A DNA stretch of 64,000 nt from Algoriphagus zhangzhouensis (GCF_900148515.1 NZ_FRXN01000003.1:844935-908934), one strand, 5' to 3'. Counted from the first letter of the stretch, positions 44,613-53,780 are shown. Program-made: numbers and translations. The notes: a model not told the origin generated them from the sequence alone.

Positions 44613-47600
44613 TTATAAGGCTAAAACATCACTTGCTACTACTTGTACACTCTGAGTTCCTGAACTCGACTTTTTGGCAATTTGAACTGCCTCCATGTAG
44701 GACAATTTTTGAGCTCCTTGGACAACTTTCAAATCATCGGTTCCAACTACTGCAAAACCTGGCTTTTTGAGTTCAACTTTCTTCGAATTGACTACTCTGG
44801 ATTGATAGGCTGAAAGAGCAGATCTACCCACAGCTCCTGTTCTACTGAAGAAAGTAGTCTCTTGCTTACTGAATCCCGTTAGGGCCGAAAGTCTATTAAC
44901 AGCAAACAGATTATTTTCTTCATCCATAATCAGCTGCTCATATTCTACATCTCTATCCAAAACAGCTCCCGTCTTGAGCGTGTCCGTTGATTTCAGTTTG
45001 ACTCCCGAATTTTGATCTTGGAAGGATGGCAAAGCAAGCTTTTCATTATCCTTGATATCCAAGAAATTCGCAGGCGCAAATGATTCAGTGATATAGGATG
45101 GATTTGAATCCGTAGAAGAACCAATCTGAATACTTACCACCTCGAATTGGGTATAATCCGACGGCTTAAACTGACCAAACTTGGATATTTCCACTTCAAG
45201 TGGAACAACTTTCTGACTGATCTCTATTGATCCATTTGGAGTCAAAATCAACTCTTCCTCTGAAGCCAATCCTTTCATGCGCAATCCGGCAGAGTTTGGA
45301 TTGGAAAGTACACTTCTCCAGTTTTGGATGTCTTCCATTGCTTCGAGCAATAGAGGCAACACCTCGATATCTGGTAATGTGGTATCTTTTTTATCTCCCC
45401 AAGTAACGTCAAACTTAACTTTGACAGAGAAGAACAATATTTTGAATTTGGCGGTACCTTTTGCTCTCCATGGAGTCGGTCCTTCCAAAGTAAACTCAAG
45501 TGATAAACTGAGTAAAGTTGCACTTCCAGCCTTGACAGCCAATCTTGCTCTGGCATCGGCGATAAATCTGAAAGGAGAGAATTGGAACAAAACATCGAAA
45601 CCGAACTCACCAACGACTTTGAACCCTGCAACGCCAAAATAAAAGTCTATTCCTGCTCCAAACTGTACCGTATTGGAAGTAACTGCAAAGTAACAAGTCA
45701 GAGTCAATCTAGGATTTCCAGAAAGAATCTTCAAAGTCAACCTCTTCATTGGTGGAATACCCAAATGAGTAGGCGGAGTAAATCTCGGGTGGAAGCCACC
45801 TACTGAAAGGACAAAGTCTGGTTTTTCTCCCCAACCGATTCTAAGAACCATATCTCCTTCCAATCCAAAAGTCAAAACCTTCGAATCAAACAGGCTGGCA
45901 TCAAAGCTCAACATGCCTTTTTCGAAATCAATCATACCCAAAAAGGCAACTTGGATTTTGATTAAGGCGGCATTTTCATCAGGAAGTATTACTCTCAATA
46001 CACCTAGGATTCCGAATTTGGTTGGACTTGCAAACTCAATTACTACTCCCAAATCCACTCTGAGGATGGTCGGTACACCCCATGTAATCGCGGCCATTGG
46101 GCCGATCACAAACTGATCTCTTTTAACTGGGAAGACCTCTTTGATATCAGTAAGAATCTTATTGATATTGGCAATGATGTTTTTAGGGAAGAGAATATTC
46201 TGGATAGTTCCAGTTCTTACCCCATCACGTAGCCTTTCAACTTGTATAGTCCTGTGAATTCCCAAAATTCCTCCCAATCCAGACAGGAAGAACCCAAAGC
46301 CAAGGGCTATTCCAGTCCCGAATTCTACTGATACAATAAATAAAACAGAGGTTCCCGGTTTGCCATCTGGCATTTTGCTATTGATAATCCCAATTGCAGA
46401 AACCGCAAAAAGATTCATAAAGGAAAGCTCAACCGCACCGGCATACTCGCCTTTATCTTTATCGAAGAATAAATATCCTCCACCAGAGAAAACAGGAGTA
46501 TCCAAGGAGACTCCCAATCCTGTTGGCGGCTTAAATCGAATATCAATATTGACTATACCAAAATTGGAATCTCCTTGAGGTGATCCATTGGAGAAAGTAG
46601 CTTTAGATAGTGTAGCTTCTATACCTAAACCTTCAACAGAGGCTGCAACAGGTCCCAAAGTGATACTTGCTCCAGAGAAAGCGACTCCCAGATCAACTCC
46701 TGCTCCTCCATTATCTTTGTAGGTAATCTTAATGGCATCCAGGCTTACGGCATTTCCGAACTTCCCATTAACAGGAATCAAGGCTTCACTTTGTGCTCCT
46801 CCAAATGAAACACTCAAGCCAGATGGCCAACGAATGTCTAAGTCTATATCAAAGGAATTCCCAAATTGAAGATCTTTCAAATTAATCTCACTTGGAAGAA
46901 GATTATCCATTCCAGGAATGACAATTTGATTTTGGATCAATCCACCCAAAATAAAATCCCACTCATTAGCGGCCGTTCTGCTTAATCCAATTTTGTTCAG
47001 ATAAATCCTGACTACACTAGGAATATCCAGCACTTTGAGTGCATTTGTACTTGGAGTTACTTCTCCCAACACATGGAATGCGCCCTGATTATCAATCTCA
47101 ATATCAACAGCAATTGTTGTCGACTCCCCTCCCATTCCACTGAATCCTTCCAATTCAAGTTGACCTTTCAAAGAAACTGTTATTTCATCTCCATTTTTGA
47201 CTACAGAAATCTCGGTTACTGTAATCTTTACCGAGCCAATATTGAATACCGCAGAACTGCCGATGGAAGCAGAAAAATTCCCTGCGGATGGCACATTGAA
47301 AGTAACCTCAATTTTTGCCGGTTGATCCGAATCATCTTTTAATCCTGGAATTTCCAATTCCCCTTCAAAAGAGAAAGGATATTCTAGACTGTCAGGTGTA
47401 AAAGTGAGTTCAAGTTCTTTTAGGGTAAATGCAAATCCGCCGATTTTGATTTTCTGATCTTGGGAAAGAGAAATCCCATATTCATTATCGTCTTTATCGT
47501 AGCTGAAGCCAATTCCGATTTCGGCAGGGCCAGAACCATCTTCTTCCTCAAAACCTGAGAATCCTAAACCTGCTTCAGCAGAAATGCTTTCCAAGTCTCC

Positions 47601-50600
47601 ATTCAAGATTCTTAAATCAAACTCATCTATAAAAAGGCTGACATCCCCAAGCTTCAGCTCAGTTCTACCTCCTCCTGGATTTGCTTGAATTGTGTAATCA
47701 TTGCCATTTGCCACTTCGAAGTTAAACCCGAGTTTATCATTAGGTGCGTCGCAAGCTGGAATGGTCAATTCTCCTGCAAAAACAGCATCAGTTAGATTTC
47801 CATTTTGAATGGAGAATCCAAATTCAGAAAAATCAAATGTCAGACCTCCAATTGAAAAAGAAGGTAGTGGACTAGCAGAAAAACTTAGCTTATTTTGAGG
47901 TGAATCATATGCAATCGAGACGTCCACAAAATCATCTCCTCCTGGCAATTTGAATTTGGAGGATCCCGAAATAGACTGCATAGAGCCATTGTTCACCACC
48001 AATTCCAAATCAATATCTTTTACTTCTAGGCCATTCCCCTCTAGAGTTCCCGTCGATGTGATCTCGATTGTATAGCTATTTCCTCCATTGCTTACTTCAA
48101 AGGTGAAATTCAGTCCTCCTCCATTTGTGAAAAATGGCATGGTCATCGAACCTGTCAAATCTCCCGATTCGAAGGAACCATTTCTGATCAAGAAGGCGAG
48201 GGAAGCGATATTTAAAGTGAAAATCGCTAAATCGGCAGGAGGTAGATTCGTTGCATTTAATGAAAAATCCTCATTGCCATTCTTAGAATAATTGACATCA
48301 ACTGTAAATGGAGTGTCTGGCTGAGTCAATTCAGGAATATGGAATCCTGCCGAACCACTTGCATTTTGGACAGCGCCATTATCGACCTGAATACTAAAAG
48401 CAACATTACTCAAGACAAACATCCCGAAATTGGCAGTCTGCCCAGTTCCGTCTATGGCAATGGTGTAATTGTTTGTCCTAGCAATGGCAACATCGAAAGC
48501 AATCGGACTGCCATCAAATACTGGCAATGTAATATCCCCGTTGACTGCAGCTGAAAACTGCTGACTTTCCTGACTTTCAATTCTGATTTGATCAAAATGC
48601 AGATTGAAGCTTTCCAAATCGGCAGTGATATCAGTCAATTCGATAATATAGATTGGATCTGCATCAGAAGTATCAACTGAAATATTAAAATTGAAAGGTT
48701 GGCTCAATCCTGGCAATTGCAATGCTCCTGCTCCGGTAACGGATTGCAGATCTCCATTTTGTACAGTTAGGCTAAAGCTTTGAAACTGTAAAGAAACAGG
48801 GCCAAACTCCACTGTATTTTGATCTGGAGTTCCAGTCAATTCTATAGTATAGTCATTCCCGGTATTGCCGATTGTCAATTCAAATTGGATCCCTGCGCCA
48901 CCCGTTGAATCTGGAAGGTTAAAAGTTCCGGATGCCAAGCCACTAAAGAAACTTCCATTTCTTATTTCAAAATCCAGGGAATCCATATGAAGTGATCCTC
49001 CAAAAAGATCCAAATCGACTGGATTATTCAATTCAATCAAATATCTGTCTTGAATTTGGATGAATTCCAAGGAAACCGCACTCTCTGAATTGAATCCTGG
49101 AATCTGCAATCCAGCACTTCCTGTGAAGTCTTGAATTACTCCAGTCTGAATATTCAATTCAATCTGAACTTGGTTGAGTTTGAAATCTCCAAATTCCACA
49201 AACTGAGTTCCGCTGTTTACAGCTATTTGATAATTATTATCTCTATCGAATGAAATAGCAAAATCCAATGCTCCTCCATCTTCAAAAACCGGCAAAGTCA
49301 AACTTCCCACAGCACTTGCAGAGAATTGCTGACCTCCTTGACTGGATAAATTGATTTGGGTAAAGCTTAGATTGAACCCTCCAATCTCAGCAGCGATGTC
49401 ATTGATTTGAATTGCATAAGTAGTAGTTGGACCATTGATGGTCACATCAAAAGTGAATACAAAAGCCTGACTTAATCCCGGCAATTGCATAGAACCAGCT
49501 CCATTTACACTTTGAACCAAAGAATTGACAACCTCCAATTCAAAGGAACTTACCTCCAATTGAACAGGTCCGAAATTCAAGACACTGTCCTGAGGGCTTC
49601 CTGTTAATTGAATTGTATAGTCATTGCCTTGATTGGCAATTTCCAAATCAAATAGAATCCCTGCCCCATCCGTTACATCCGGTAATTTGAGATGACCATT
49701 GATTGCACTACTTGAAAAGGCTCCATTTAGAAAAATGAATTGAATCTGAGCAAAATCAATTTGGCAACCAACTATTTCTGGGGTGCCAAAATTCGTAGCT
49801 GATATCTCCAACCTGCTACTTGCCTTCGTGTAGGATAATTCGACCTGAATGGGTGTTCCGGAAGTAATTTCAGGAATAGTCAGTTCTCCATCACCAGAAA
49901 CATCTTGCAACTCACCATTCTCAAATAACATTTCATAGGTCTGCAAATCCAATACAAACCCTCCATGCTGAATTGGTTGACCTCCTGAAATCTCGATTTT
50001 CAGACGATCAGTCTGAGCATCTTTAAATTGAATGTTAAAACCCAGTTGACCATTTGAAAATAATGGAAGTTCGAGATCACCTTCCCAAGTACTCTGAACA
50101 AGATTTCCATCTTTATGTATTCTTAGAAAAACTGTGTCGAAAGTTGCCGTTCCAAATCCTAATGGAATTGGGGTGAAATTAGTCCCTGTAAACTCAAAAT
50201 GAGGATCAGCATAGGAGAAATCAAAATTGGTCTTGGCCGGCTCTTGAGTATTTGAATCTTCCACTCCCGGAAGTTCCGCCCAGCCATTTATTGAAACATC
50301 AGCAGCTGCTGCTGGATGGGTTGTTATTTCTATCTGCTCAAAGAAAATCGAAACACTACCTTTCTTCAGTTCTTGCCCTTCTGAGTTTTGAGCCTGATAC
50401 CTGACATCTCCATTATTGAGGAGTTCTACTTCAAAATCTATTTTTCCGGGACCATTTTGTCCATCATCCAAAAAATCAAAAACAAGCTCTCCGCTTATCT
50501 GAGTCCCAGCCTGGAACTCTCCATTTTGAATGACAAGTGTTAACTCATCTATTGTTGCCTGAAAACCTTGAAGTCTAGCTGCAGGAACATTGGCTGCAGT

Positions 50601-51230
50601 GCCTGTGAAGGTTCCCGCTCCAAACTCAATACTCAAAGTAACTTGGTGAGGGCCGGAGCCATCTTCATTTTGAATTCCTGGTAAAAATGCCTCAATAGAA
50701 AGCTCCAGAGCAGTCAAGTTGGACGAGGTAAAAGCCAAAGAGGAAGAAATAACATTTACTTCAACTCCTTGAATTTTTGCCTCGATCGGCCCTGTCTGAT
50801 TGATGAAAAACTCATTAGTTCCGCCTGCGTCACGAATCTCAATACTGTAGGGAATTTTCGAAAGCTCATCAGTCACACGATCCCTGAGAGATTGTAACTG
50901 AGTTTCACCTTGCATCAAAATCTCATCTACTTGAGTCACTGCATCATTCAGCTTGATTCTAAATTGCTTGAGAACTGACTCTAATTCATGAAGAAAAAAT
51001 TCCTGATTATTGGCTATTAAATCTTCGGCAGCCTCGATGATATATTGATCAGCTGGCTTTGAAATGACAACCGGTAAATTGATCGGAGAGTCTACCTGAT
51101 CTTTCAAATGCTCAAACACCATTTCTGCAGTATCCGCTGGGTTTGCAATCAATTGATCCAATTGATTTTTAAGTTGTCCCAGACCGATATCAGTGAGTAA
51201 AGACTCAAAAGGCAAGTTAACAGTAGCCAT
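44613..51230 (-). CDS. Giant-operon protein A, 2205 residues, beta-repeat protein with DUF6603-like C-terminal region
   Basis: First gene of the unit. Residues 1-135 are helical (LKQFRIKLNDAVTQVDEIL, a short coiled coil). From about 230 to 1370 come about 17 tandem units of about 65 residues with the pattern L.V.NG.LQ.VSG.G.LQLPGL followed by two or three amphipathic strands such as GNDYTIQLTG. From about 1480 to 1950 a glycine-rich hydrophobic beta region contains GFGFFLSGLGGILGIHRT (about 1645), LSVGGFHPRFTPPTHLG (about 1808) and GPTPWRAKGTAKFKILFFSV (about 1925), which I believe is the DUF6603 domain. The last 250 residues are mixed. There is no signal peptide, no sorting tail and no cysteine-rich region, so it is not a standard adhesin, and export is not indicated. 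Confidence 0.87.
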   Translation of the reverse strand: MATVNLPFESLLTDIGLGQLKNQLDQLIANPADTAEMVFEHLKDQVDSPINLPVVISKPADQYIIEAAEDLIANNQEFFLHELESVLKQFRIKLNDAVTQVDEILMQGETQLQSLRDRVTDELSKIPYSIEIRDAGGTNEFFINQTGPIEAKIQGVEVNVISSSLAFTSSNLTALELSIEAFLPGIQNEDGSGPHQVTLSIEFGAGTFTGTAANVPAARLQGFQATIDELTLVIQNGEFQAGTQISGELVFDFLDDGQNGPGKIDFEVELLNNGDVRYQAQNSEGQELKKGSVSIFFEQIEITTHPAAAADVSINGWAELPGVEDSNTQEPAKTNFDFSYADPHFEFTGTNFTPIPLGFGTATFDTVFLRIHKDGNLVQSTWEGDLELPLFSNGQLGFNIQFKDAQTDRLKIEISGGQPIQHGGFVLDLQTYEMLFENGELQDVSGDGELTIPEITSGTPIQVELSYTKASSRLEISATNFGTPEIVGCQIDFAQIQFIFLNGAFSSSAINGHLKLPDVTDGAGILFDLEIANQGNDYTIQLTGSPQDSVLNFGPVQLEVSSFELEVVNSLVQSVNGAGSMQLPGLSQAFVFTFDVTINGPTTTYAIQINDIAAEIGGFNLSFTQINLSSQGGQQFSASAVGSLTLPVFEDGGALDFAISFDRDNNYQIAVNSGTQFVEFGDFKLNQVQIELNIQTGVIQDFTGSAGLQIPGFNSESAVSLEFIQIQDRYLIELNNPVDLDLFGGSLHMDSLDFEIRNGSFFSGLASGTFNLPDSTGGAGIQFELTIGNTGNDYTIELTGTPDQNTVEFGPVSLQFQSFSLTVQNGDLQSVTGAGALQLPGLSQPFNFNISVDTSDADPIYIIELTDITADLESFNLHFDQIRIESQESQQFSAAVNGDITLPVFDGSPIAFDVAIARTNNYTIAIDGTGQTANFGMFVLSNVAFSIQVDNGAVQNASGSAGFHIPELTQPDTPFTVDVNYSKNGNEDFSLNATNLPPADLAIFTLNIASLAFLIRNGSFESGDLTGSMTMPFFTNGGGLNFTFEVSNGGNSYTIEITSTGTLEGNGLEVKDIDLELVVNNGSMQSISGSSKFKLPGGDDFVDVSIAYDSPQNKLSFSASPLPSFSIGGLTFDFSEFGFSIQNGNLTDAVFAGELTIPACDAPNDKLGFNFEVANGNDYTIQANPGGGRTELKLGDVSLFIDEFDLRILNGDLESISAEAGLGFSGFEEEDGSGPAEIGIGFSYDKDDNEYGISLSQDQKIKIGGFAFTLKELELTFTPDSLEYPFSFEGELEIPGLKDDSDQPAKIEVTFNVPSAGNFSASIGSSAVFNIGSVKITVTEISVVKNGDEITVSLKGQLELEGFSGMGGESTTIAVDIEIDNQGAFHVLGEVTPSTNALKVLDIPSVVRIYLNKIGLSRTAANEWDFILGGLIQNQIVIPGMDNLLPSEINLKDLQFGNSFDIDLDIRWPSGLSVSFGGAQSEALIPVNGKFGNAVSLDAIKITYKDNGGAGVDLGVAFSGASITLGPVAASVEGLGIEATLSKATFSNGSPQGDSNFGIVNIDIRFKPPTGLGVSLDTPVFSGGGYLFFDKDKGEYAGAVELSFMNLFAVSAIGIINSKMPDGKPGTSVLFIVSVEFGTGIALGFGFFLSGLGGILGIHRTIQVERLRDGVRTGTIQNILFPKNIIANINKILTDIKEVFPVKRDQFVIGPMAAITWGVPTILRVDLGVVIEFASPTKFGILGVLRVILPDENAALIKIQVAFLGMIDFEKGMLSFDASLFDSKVLTFGLEGDMVLRIGWGEKPDFVLSVGGFHPRFTPPTHLGIPPMKRLTLKILSGNPRLTLTCYFAVTSNTVQFGAGIDFYFGVAGFKVVGEFGFDVLFQFSPFRFIADARARLAVKAGSATLLSLSLEFTLEGPTPWRAKGTAKFKILFFSVKVKFDVTWGDKKDTTLPDIEVLPLLLEAMEDIQNWRSVLSNPNSAGLRMKGLASEEELILTPNGSIEISQKVVPLEVEISKFGQFKPSDYTQFEVVSIQIGSSTDSNPSYITESFAPANFLDIKDNEKLALPSFQDQNSGVKLKSTDTLKTGAVLDRDVEYEQLIMDEENNLFAVNRLSALTGFSKQETTFFSRTGAVGRSALSAYQSRVVNSKKVELKKPGFAVVGTDDLKVVQGAQKLSYMEAVQIAKKSSSGTQSVQVVASDVLAL
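47150..50545 (-). repeat. Tandem beta-repeat array coding region within gene A
   Basis: About 17 coding units of about 195 bases. Units at about 49.72, 48.94 and 48.16 kb are the same subtype, spaced 780 bases apart (four units), so an older four-unit block was duplicated. Two blocks align unit by unit at protein level: GHLKLPDVTDGAGILFDLEI with GTFNLPDSTGGAGIQFELTI, GAGSMQLPGLSQAFVF with GAGALQLPGLSQPFNF, and GSLTLPVFEDGGALDF with GDITLPVFDGSPIAF. DNA identity between copies is only moderate by eye. Confidence 0.75.
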
Positions 51231-51357
51231 AAAAAATTGATTTCTAAAAATTAAACAAAATCACAATCTGCTGAATTTAACCAGTTTGCGAGAGAAATAA
51301 AAAAATATACTCCTCTATTATTCTAAAAAATTATATTTCAATCCAAGCCTATTAAAG

Positions 51358-51392
51358 CAAAAATAATATCATACAATTTTATAAATACAAAA
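51358..51392 (-). promoter_or_regulatory. Candidate promoter of the giant operon
   Basis: On the minus strand TTTTG (51392-51388), 22 bases, then TATTTTTG (51365-51358), an exact match to TAnnTTTG. It would give a leader of about 120 bases before the gene A start. In AT-rich sequence this could occur by chance. Confidence 0.45.
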
Positions 51393-51480
51393 TTCAATAA
51401 ATCTCATTTTAGTTATAAATCACTTTTAATTCAACGAAATCACATTGCTTGTAAGTTACTGCATCCCAGAGTCAAGCAAT

Positions 51481-51511
51481 AAAAAAAGAGCAAGTTTTTA
51501 AGCTTGCTCTT
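51481..51511 (-). terminator. HAD-phosphatase gene terminator
   Basis: On the minus strand AAGAGCAAG and CTTGCTCTT pair perfectly over an 8-base loop, followed by seven T. It isolates the giant operon from the upstream gene. Confidence 0.88.
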
Positions 51512-51559
51512 ATGAATCCTTGTGTTCTTAAATTTCGAATTTTACAAAAATTGAAATGT

Positions 51560-52216
51560 TTAAATTGCTAGTAAGCTCTTGACTTTATCCTGTGTAATCT
51601 CTCTATAGTCATTGATATAAAAATGACTTTCTGGTAGCTCGGCCATTGTATGTGAGGATAAAACTGCAACTACTTTCATTCCTGCCTTAAGACCTGCGGT
51701 AATTCCTGAAAAAGAATCTTCAAATACCAGACAGTTCTCAGGATCTACCTGAAGGTTTGCTGCAGATTTCAAATAGACTTCCGGATCAGGCTTATGTTTG
51801 GTAACATTTTCACTAGCCAAAGCAGAACCAAAATGAGGGAACAAATCCAATTTCCCTGCTATCAAATCAAGATTTGCTTGAGGGGCAGAAGTTGCAACTC
51901 CTGTTTTATACCCATTTTCTTTCAAGCCATGGAAAAACTCCAAAAATCCAGAAATAGGATCTACATGATGCTGATATATTTCCCGGAACAAGCTTTCCTT
52001 TTCATCTTCCAAATCCAACAATTCCTGACCTTCGATTTTTCTCCCAAAAAAATGGCTCATTATATAGGAGTTACTTTTTCCATACATGTGAGATGCAAAC
52101 TCCTCTTCTGTTGGATGCAAATCTCGCTTTGCAAAGAACTCCTTGAATGCTAATGAATGAAATGGATTGGTATGACAAATCACCCCATCCATATCGAATA
52201 TTACTGCTTGATTCAT
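51560..52216 (-). CDS. HAD-family phosphatase, beta-phosphoglucomutase-like
   Basis: The start is placed at the ATG on 52216 (MNQAVIFDMDGVICHTN), giving 218 residues; an upstream in-frame ATG lies within the rocD terminator. HAD motif I is DMDGV (nucleophile and acid/base aspartates), motif II is VATSAPQANLD, motif III lysine is in KHKPDPEVYLKSA, and motif IV is CLVFEDSFSGITAG. A helical cap inserted after motif I (about 20-85) puts it in the beta-phosphoglucomutase/phosphatase subgroup. The natural substrate is unknown. The protein is cytoplasmic. Confidence 0.9.
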   Translation of the reverse strand: MNQAVIFDMDGVICHTNPFHSLAFKEFFAKRDLHPTEEEFASHMYGKSNSYIMSHFFGRKIEGQELLDLEDEKESLFREIYQHHVDPISGFLEFFHGLKENGYKTGVATSAPQANLDLIAGKLDLFPHFGSALASENVTKHKPDPEVYLKSAANLQVDPENCLVFEDSFSGITAGLKAGMKVVAVLSSHTMAELPESHFYINDYREITQDKVKSLLAI

Positions 52217-52227
52217 ACTATTAATAA

Positions 52228-52263
52228 ATAAAAAGATCGCTTTCCGCACACAACAGAAAGCGA
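52228..52263 (-). terminator. rocD terminator
   Basis: On the minus strand TCGCTTTC and GAAAGCGA pair over an 11-base loop, followed by TCTTTTTATTT. Confidence 0.88.
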
Positions 52264-52285
52264 CCCAAAATCAGTTCATTGGATT

Positions 52286-53524
52286 TTACTTTTTATCAAA
52301 CTCCGCTATCACTTTCTCTATGATATCACAGCATTCATGAATTTGCTCTTCAGTCATTACCAAAGGTGGAGCGAAGCGGATAATGTTTCCGTGAGTTGGC
52401 TTCGCCAAAAGACCATAATCTGCAAGTCTCACACAAATATCCCAAGCAGTTGAGCTATCTTCAGAATCATTAATCACTACCGCGTTCAATAATCCTTTTC
52501 CTCTCACCAGTTTTGCGATTGGATATTTCTCTACTACTTTTTGCATGCGAGTTCTGAAGATCTGACCTAAGTACTCAGCATTTTCAGCCAACTTTTCATC
52601 TTTGATCACATCCAAAGCAGCCATGGCTACCTTGGCTCCCAATGGATTCCCACCAAAAGTAGATCCGTGCTGACCAGGCTTAATCACATCCATCACCTCG
52701 TTATCAGCCAAAACAGCAGAAACTGGATAGAAACCTCCAGATATCGCTTTACCCAGAATCAACATATCTGGCTTGACATTTTCATGATCCACAGCCAATA
52801 GTTTTCCTGTACGAGCAATCCCCGTCTGAATCTCATCAGCGATAAACAAGACCTGATGATCCTTACACAATTGATTGGCTTTGCTCAAATACCCTTCATC
52901 TGGAACATATACCCCAGCTTCTCCTTGGATAGGCTCAACTAAAAAGCCAACAACACCTGGTTGCTTCAACGCTTCCGCCAGTGCCTCTGTATCATTATAA
53001 GGGACCTTAATAAACCCATTGGTATATGGTCCAAAATTCTTTCTTGCTACTGGATCATTTGAAAATGAAATGATCGTGGTAGTTCTACCGTGGAAATTAT
53101 TTTCAGCAACGATGATTTTTGCTTCGTTTTCAGCAACCCCTTTTCTTTCATATCCCCATTTTCTGGCAATCTTGATTGCTGTCTCTACTCCTTCTGCTCC
53201 TGTGTTCATTGGTAGCACCTTGTCAAAACCGAAGTATTCAGTCACATATTTTTCAAAAGGCCCTAATACATCATTATAAAACGCTCTTGAAGTCAAAGTT
53301 AAAGTGCTTGCCTGTTCAACTAGAGCATTTTTAATTCTTGGATGGCAATGGCCTTGGTTCACCGCTGAATAAGCAGATAGGAAGTCGTAATACTTTTTCC
53401 CTTCCACATCCCACAAGAATACTCCCTCTCCTCGAGTCAATACCACTGGTAGTGGGTGGTAGTTATGAGCTCCGTATTTGTCCTCAAGGGCAATTGCCTG
53501 CTTGCTAGAAGTGATGGTCTCCAT
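52286..53524 (-). CDS. rocD: Ornithine--oxo-acid aminotransferase
   Basis: The 412-residue class III aminotransferase converts ornithine and 2-oxoglutarate to glutamate semialdehyde and glutamate. It opens with [21 protein letters not shown], then [38 protein letters not shown] (PLP phosphate binding), [32 protein letters not shown] and [18 protein letters not shown] with the PLP lysine. [14 protein letters not shown] closes the cofactor site. These blocks are those of ornithine aminotransferase rather than acetylornithine aminotransferase. It is monocistronic. A -7 box lies 42-49 bases upstream. Confidence 0.95.
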   Translation of the reverse strand: METITSSKQAIALEDKYGAHNYHPLPVVLTRGEGVFLWDVEGKKYYDFLSAYSAVNQGHCHPRIKNALVEQASTLTLTSRAFYNDVLGPFEKYVTEYFGFDKVLPMNTGAEGVETAIKIARKWGYERKGVAENEAKIIVAENNFHGRTTTIISFSNDPVARKNFGPYTNGFIKVPYNDTEALAEALKQPGVVGFLVEPIQGEAGVYVPDEGYLSKANQLCKDHQVLFIADEIQTGIARTGKLLAVDHENVKPDMLILGKAISGGFYPVSAVLADNEVMDVIKPGQHGSTFGGNPLGAKVAMAALDVIKDEKLAENAEYLGQIFRTRMQKVVEKYPIAKLVRGKGLLNAVVINDSEDSSTAWDICVRLADYGLLAKPTHGNIIRFAPPLVMTEEQIHECCDIIEKVIAEFDKK

Positions 53525-53565
53525 GTTTTTTTGTATTTTTGGTTTCTAAAATGATTCCTTAGTCA

Positions 53566-53573
53566 CAAATATA
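53566..53573 (-). promoter_or_regulatory. rocD -7 promoter box
   Basis: TATATTTG on the minus strand, an exact TAnnTTTG match. A 10-base palindrome GCGCTAGCGC (53580-53589) lies just upstream, between rocD and the divergent DUF5522 gene, and may be an operator for either gene. Confidence 0.55.
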
Positions 53574-53596
53574 GTGATTGCGCTAGCGCTAAAAGA

Positions 53597-53752
53597 ATGA
53601 AACAGGGAAAGAAGAGACAATTACCGACTTTGGAAGCAGGAGATTATTATATGAATGAGCAAGGGCTCATGGTCTTCACTGCAAAATATCATTTAAAAAG
53701 GGGCTATTGCTGCGGAAATGGGTGTAAACACTGCCCTTATAGCAAAGAATAA
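53597..53752 (+). CDS. Small cysteine-rich protein, DUF5522 family
   Basis: A 51-residue product opening MKQGKKRQLPTLEAGDYYMN and containing MVFTAKYHLKRGYCCGNGCK and HCPY near the C-terminus. This YHLKRGxCCGxGCxHCPY block is the hallmark of the DUF5522 family, so I consider the gene real despite its size. The four cysteines (CC..C..C) and the histidine suggest a metal or iron-sulfur site; the same pattern can occur fused to other proteins. The function is unknown. It is divergent to rocD and starts 27 bases after the rocD -11 side box. Confidence 0.85.
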   Translation: MKQGKKRQLPTLEAGDYYMNEQGLMVFTAKYHLKRGYCCGNGCKHCPYSKE

Positions 53753-53780
53753 AAAAGTATCTTGAATATTTTTAAATCCC

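Larger units (their letters stand above)
51231..51559. other. 329-base AT-rich spacer upstream of the giant operon
   Basis: It holds the candidate promoter above, the HAD gene terminator (51481-51511), and an inverted repeat ATTGCTTG (51444-51451) / CAAGCAAT (51473-51480) next to it. No gene is seen. Confidence 0.6.

Noticed and set aside
45275..45642. Overlapping frames of about 120 codons on both strands inside gene A
   Set aside because: They lie in other frames of a clearly coding region, with no domain or start signal; shadows of the real gene.
47150..50545. CRISPR array or DNA satellite in the periodic region
   Set aside because: The period (195 and 780 bases) is a multiple of three, DNA identity is moderate, and the pattern is clearer in protein than in DNA: coding repeats.
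32954..51230. Tc-toxin, contractile injection system or phage origin for the giant operon
   Set aside because: No RHS/YD repeats, tail sheath, tube, baseplate, AAA ATPase or neuraminidase-like motifs; no phage genes or attachment sites at the borders.
44613..51230. Surface adhesin (cadherin, Ig-like, RTX, T9SS-sorted)
   Set aside because: No signal peptide, no T9SS C-terminal domain, no DxDxD calcium motifs; the repeat unit does not match these folds.
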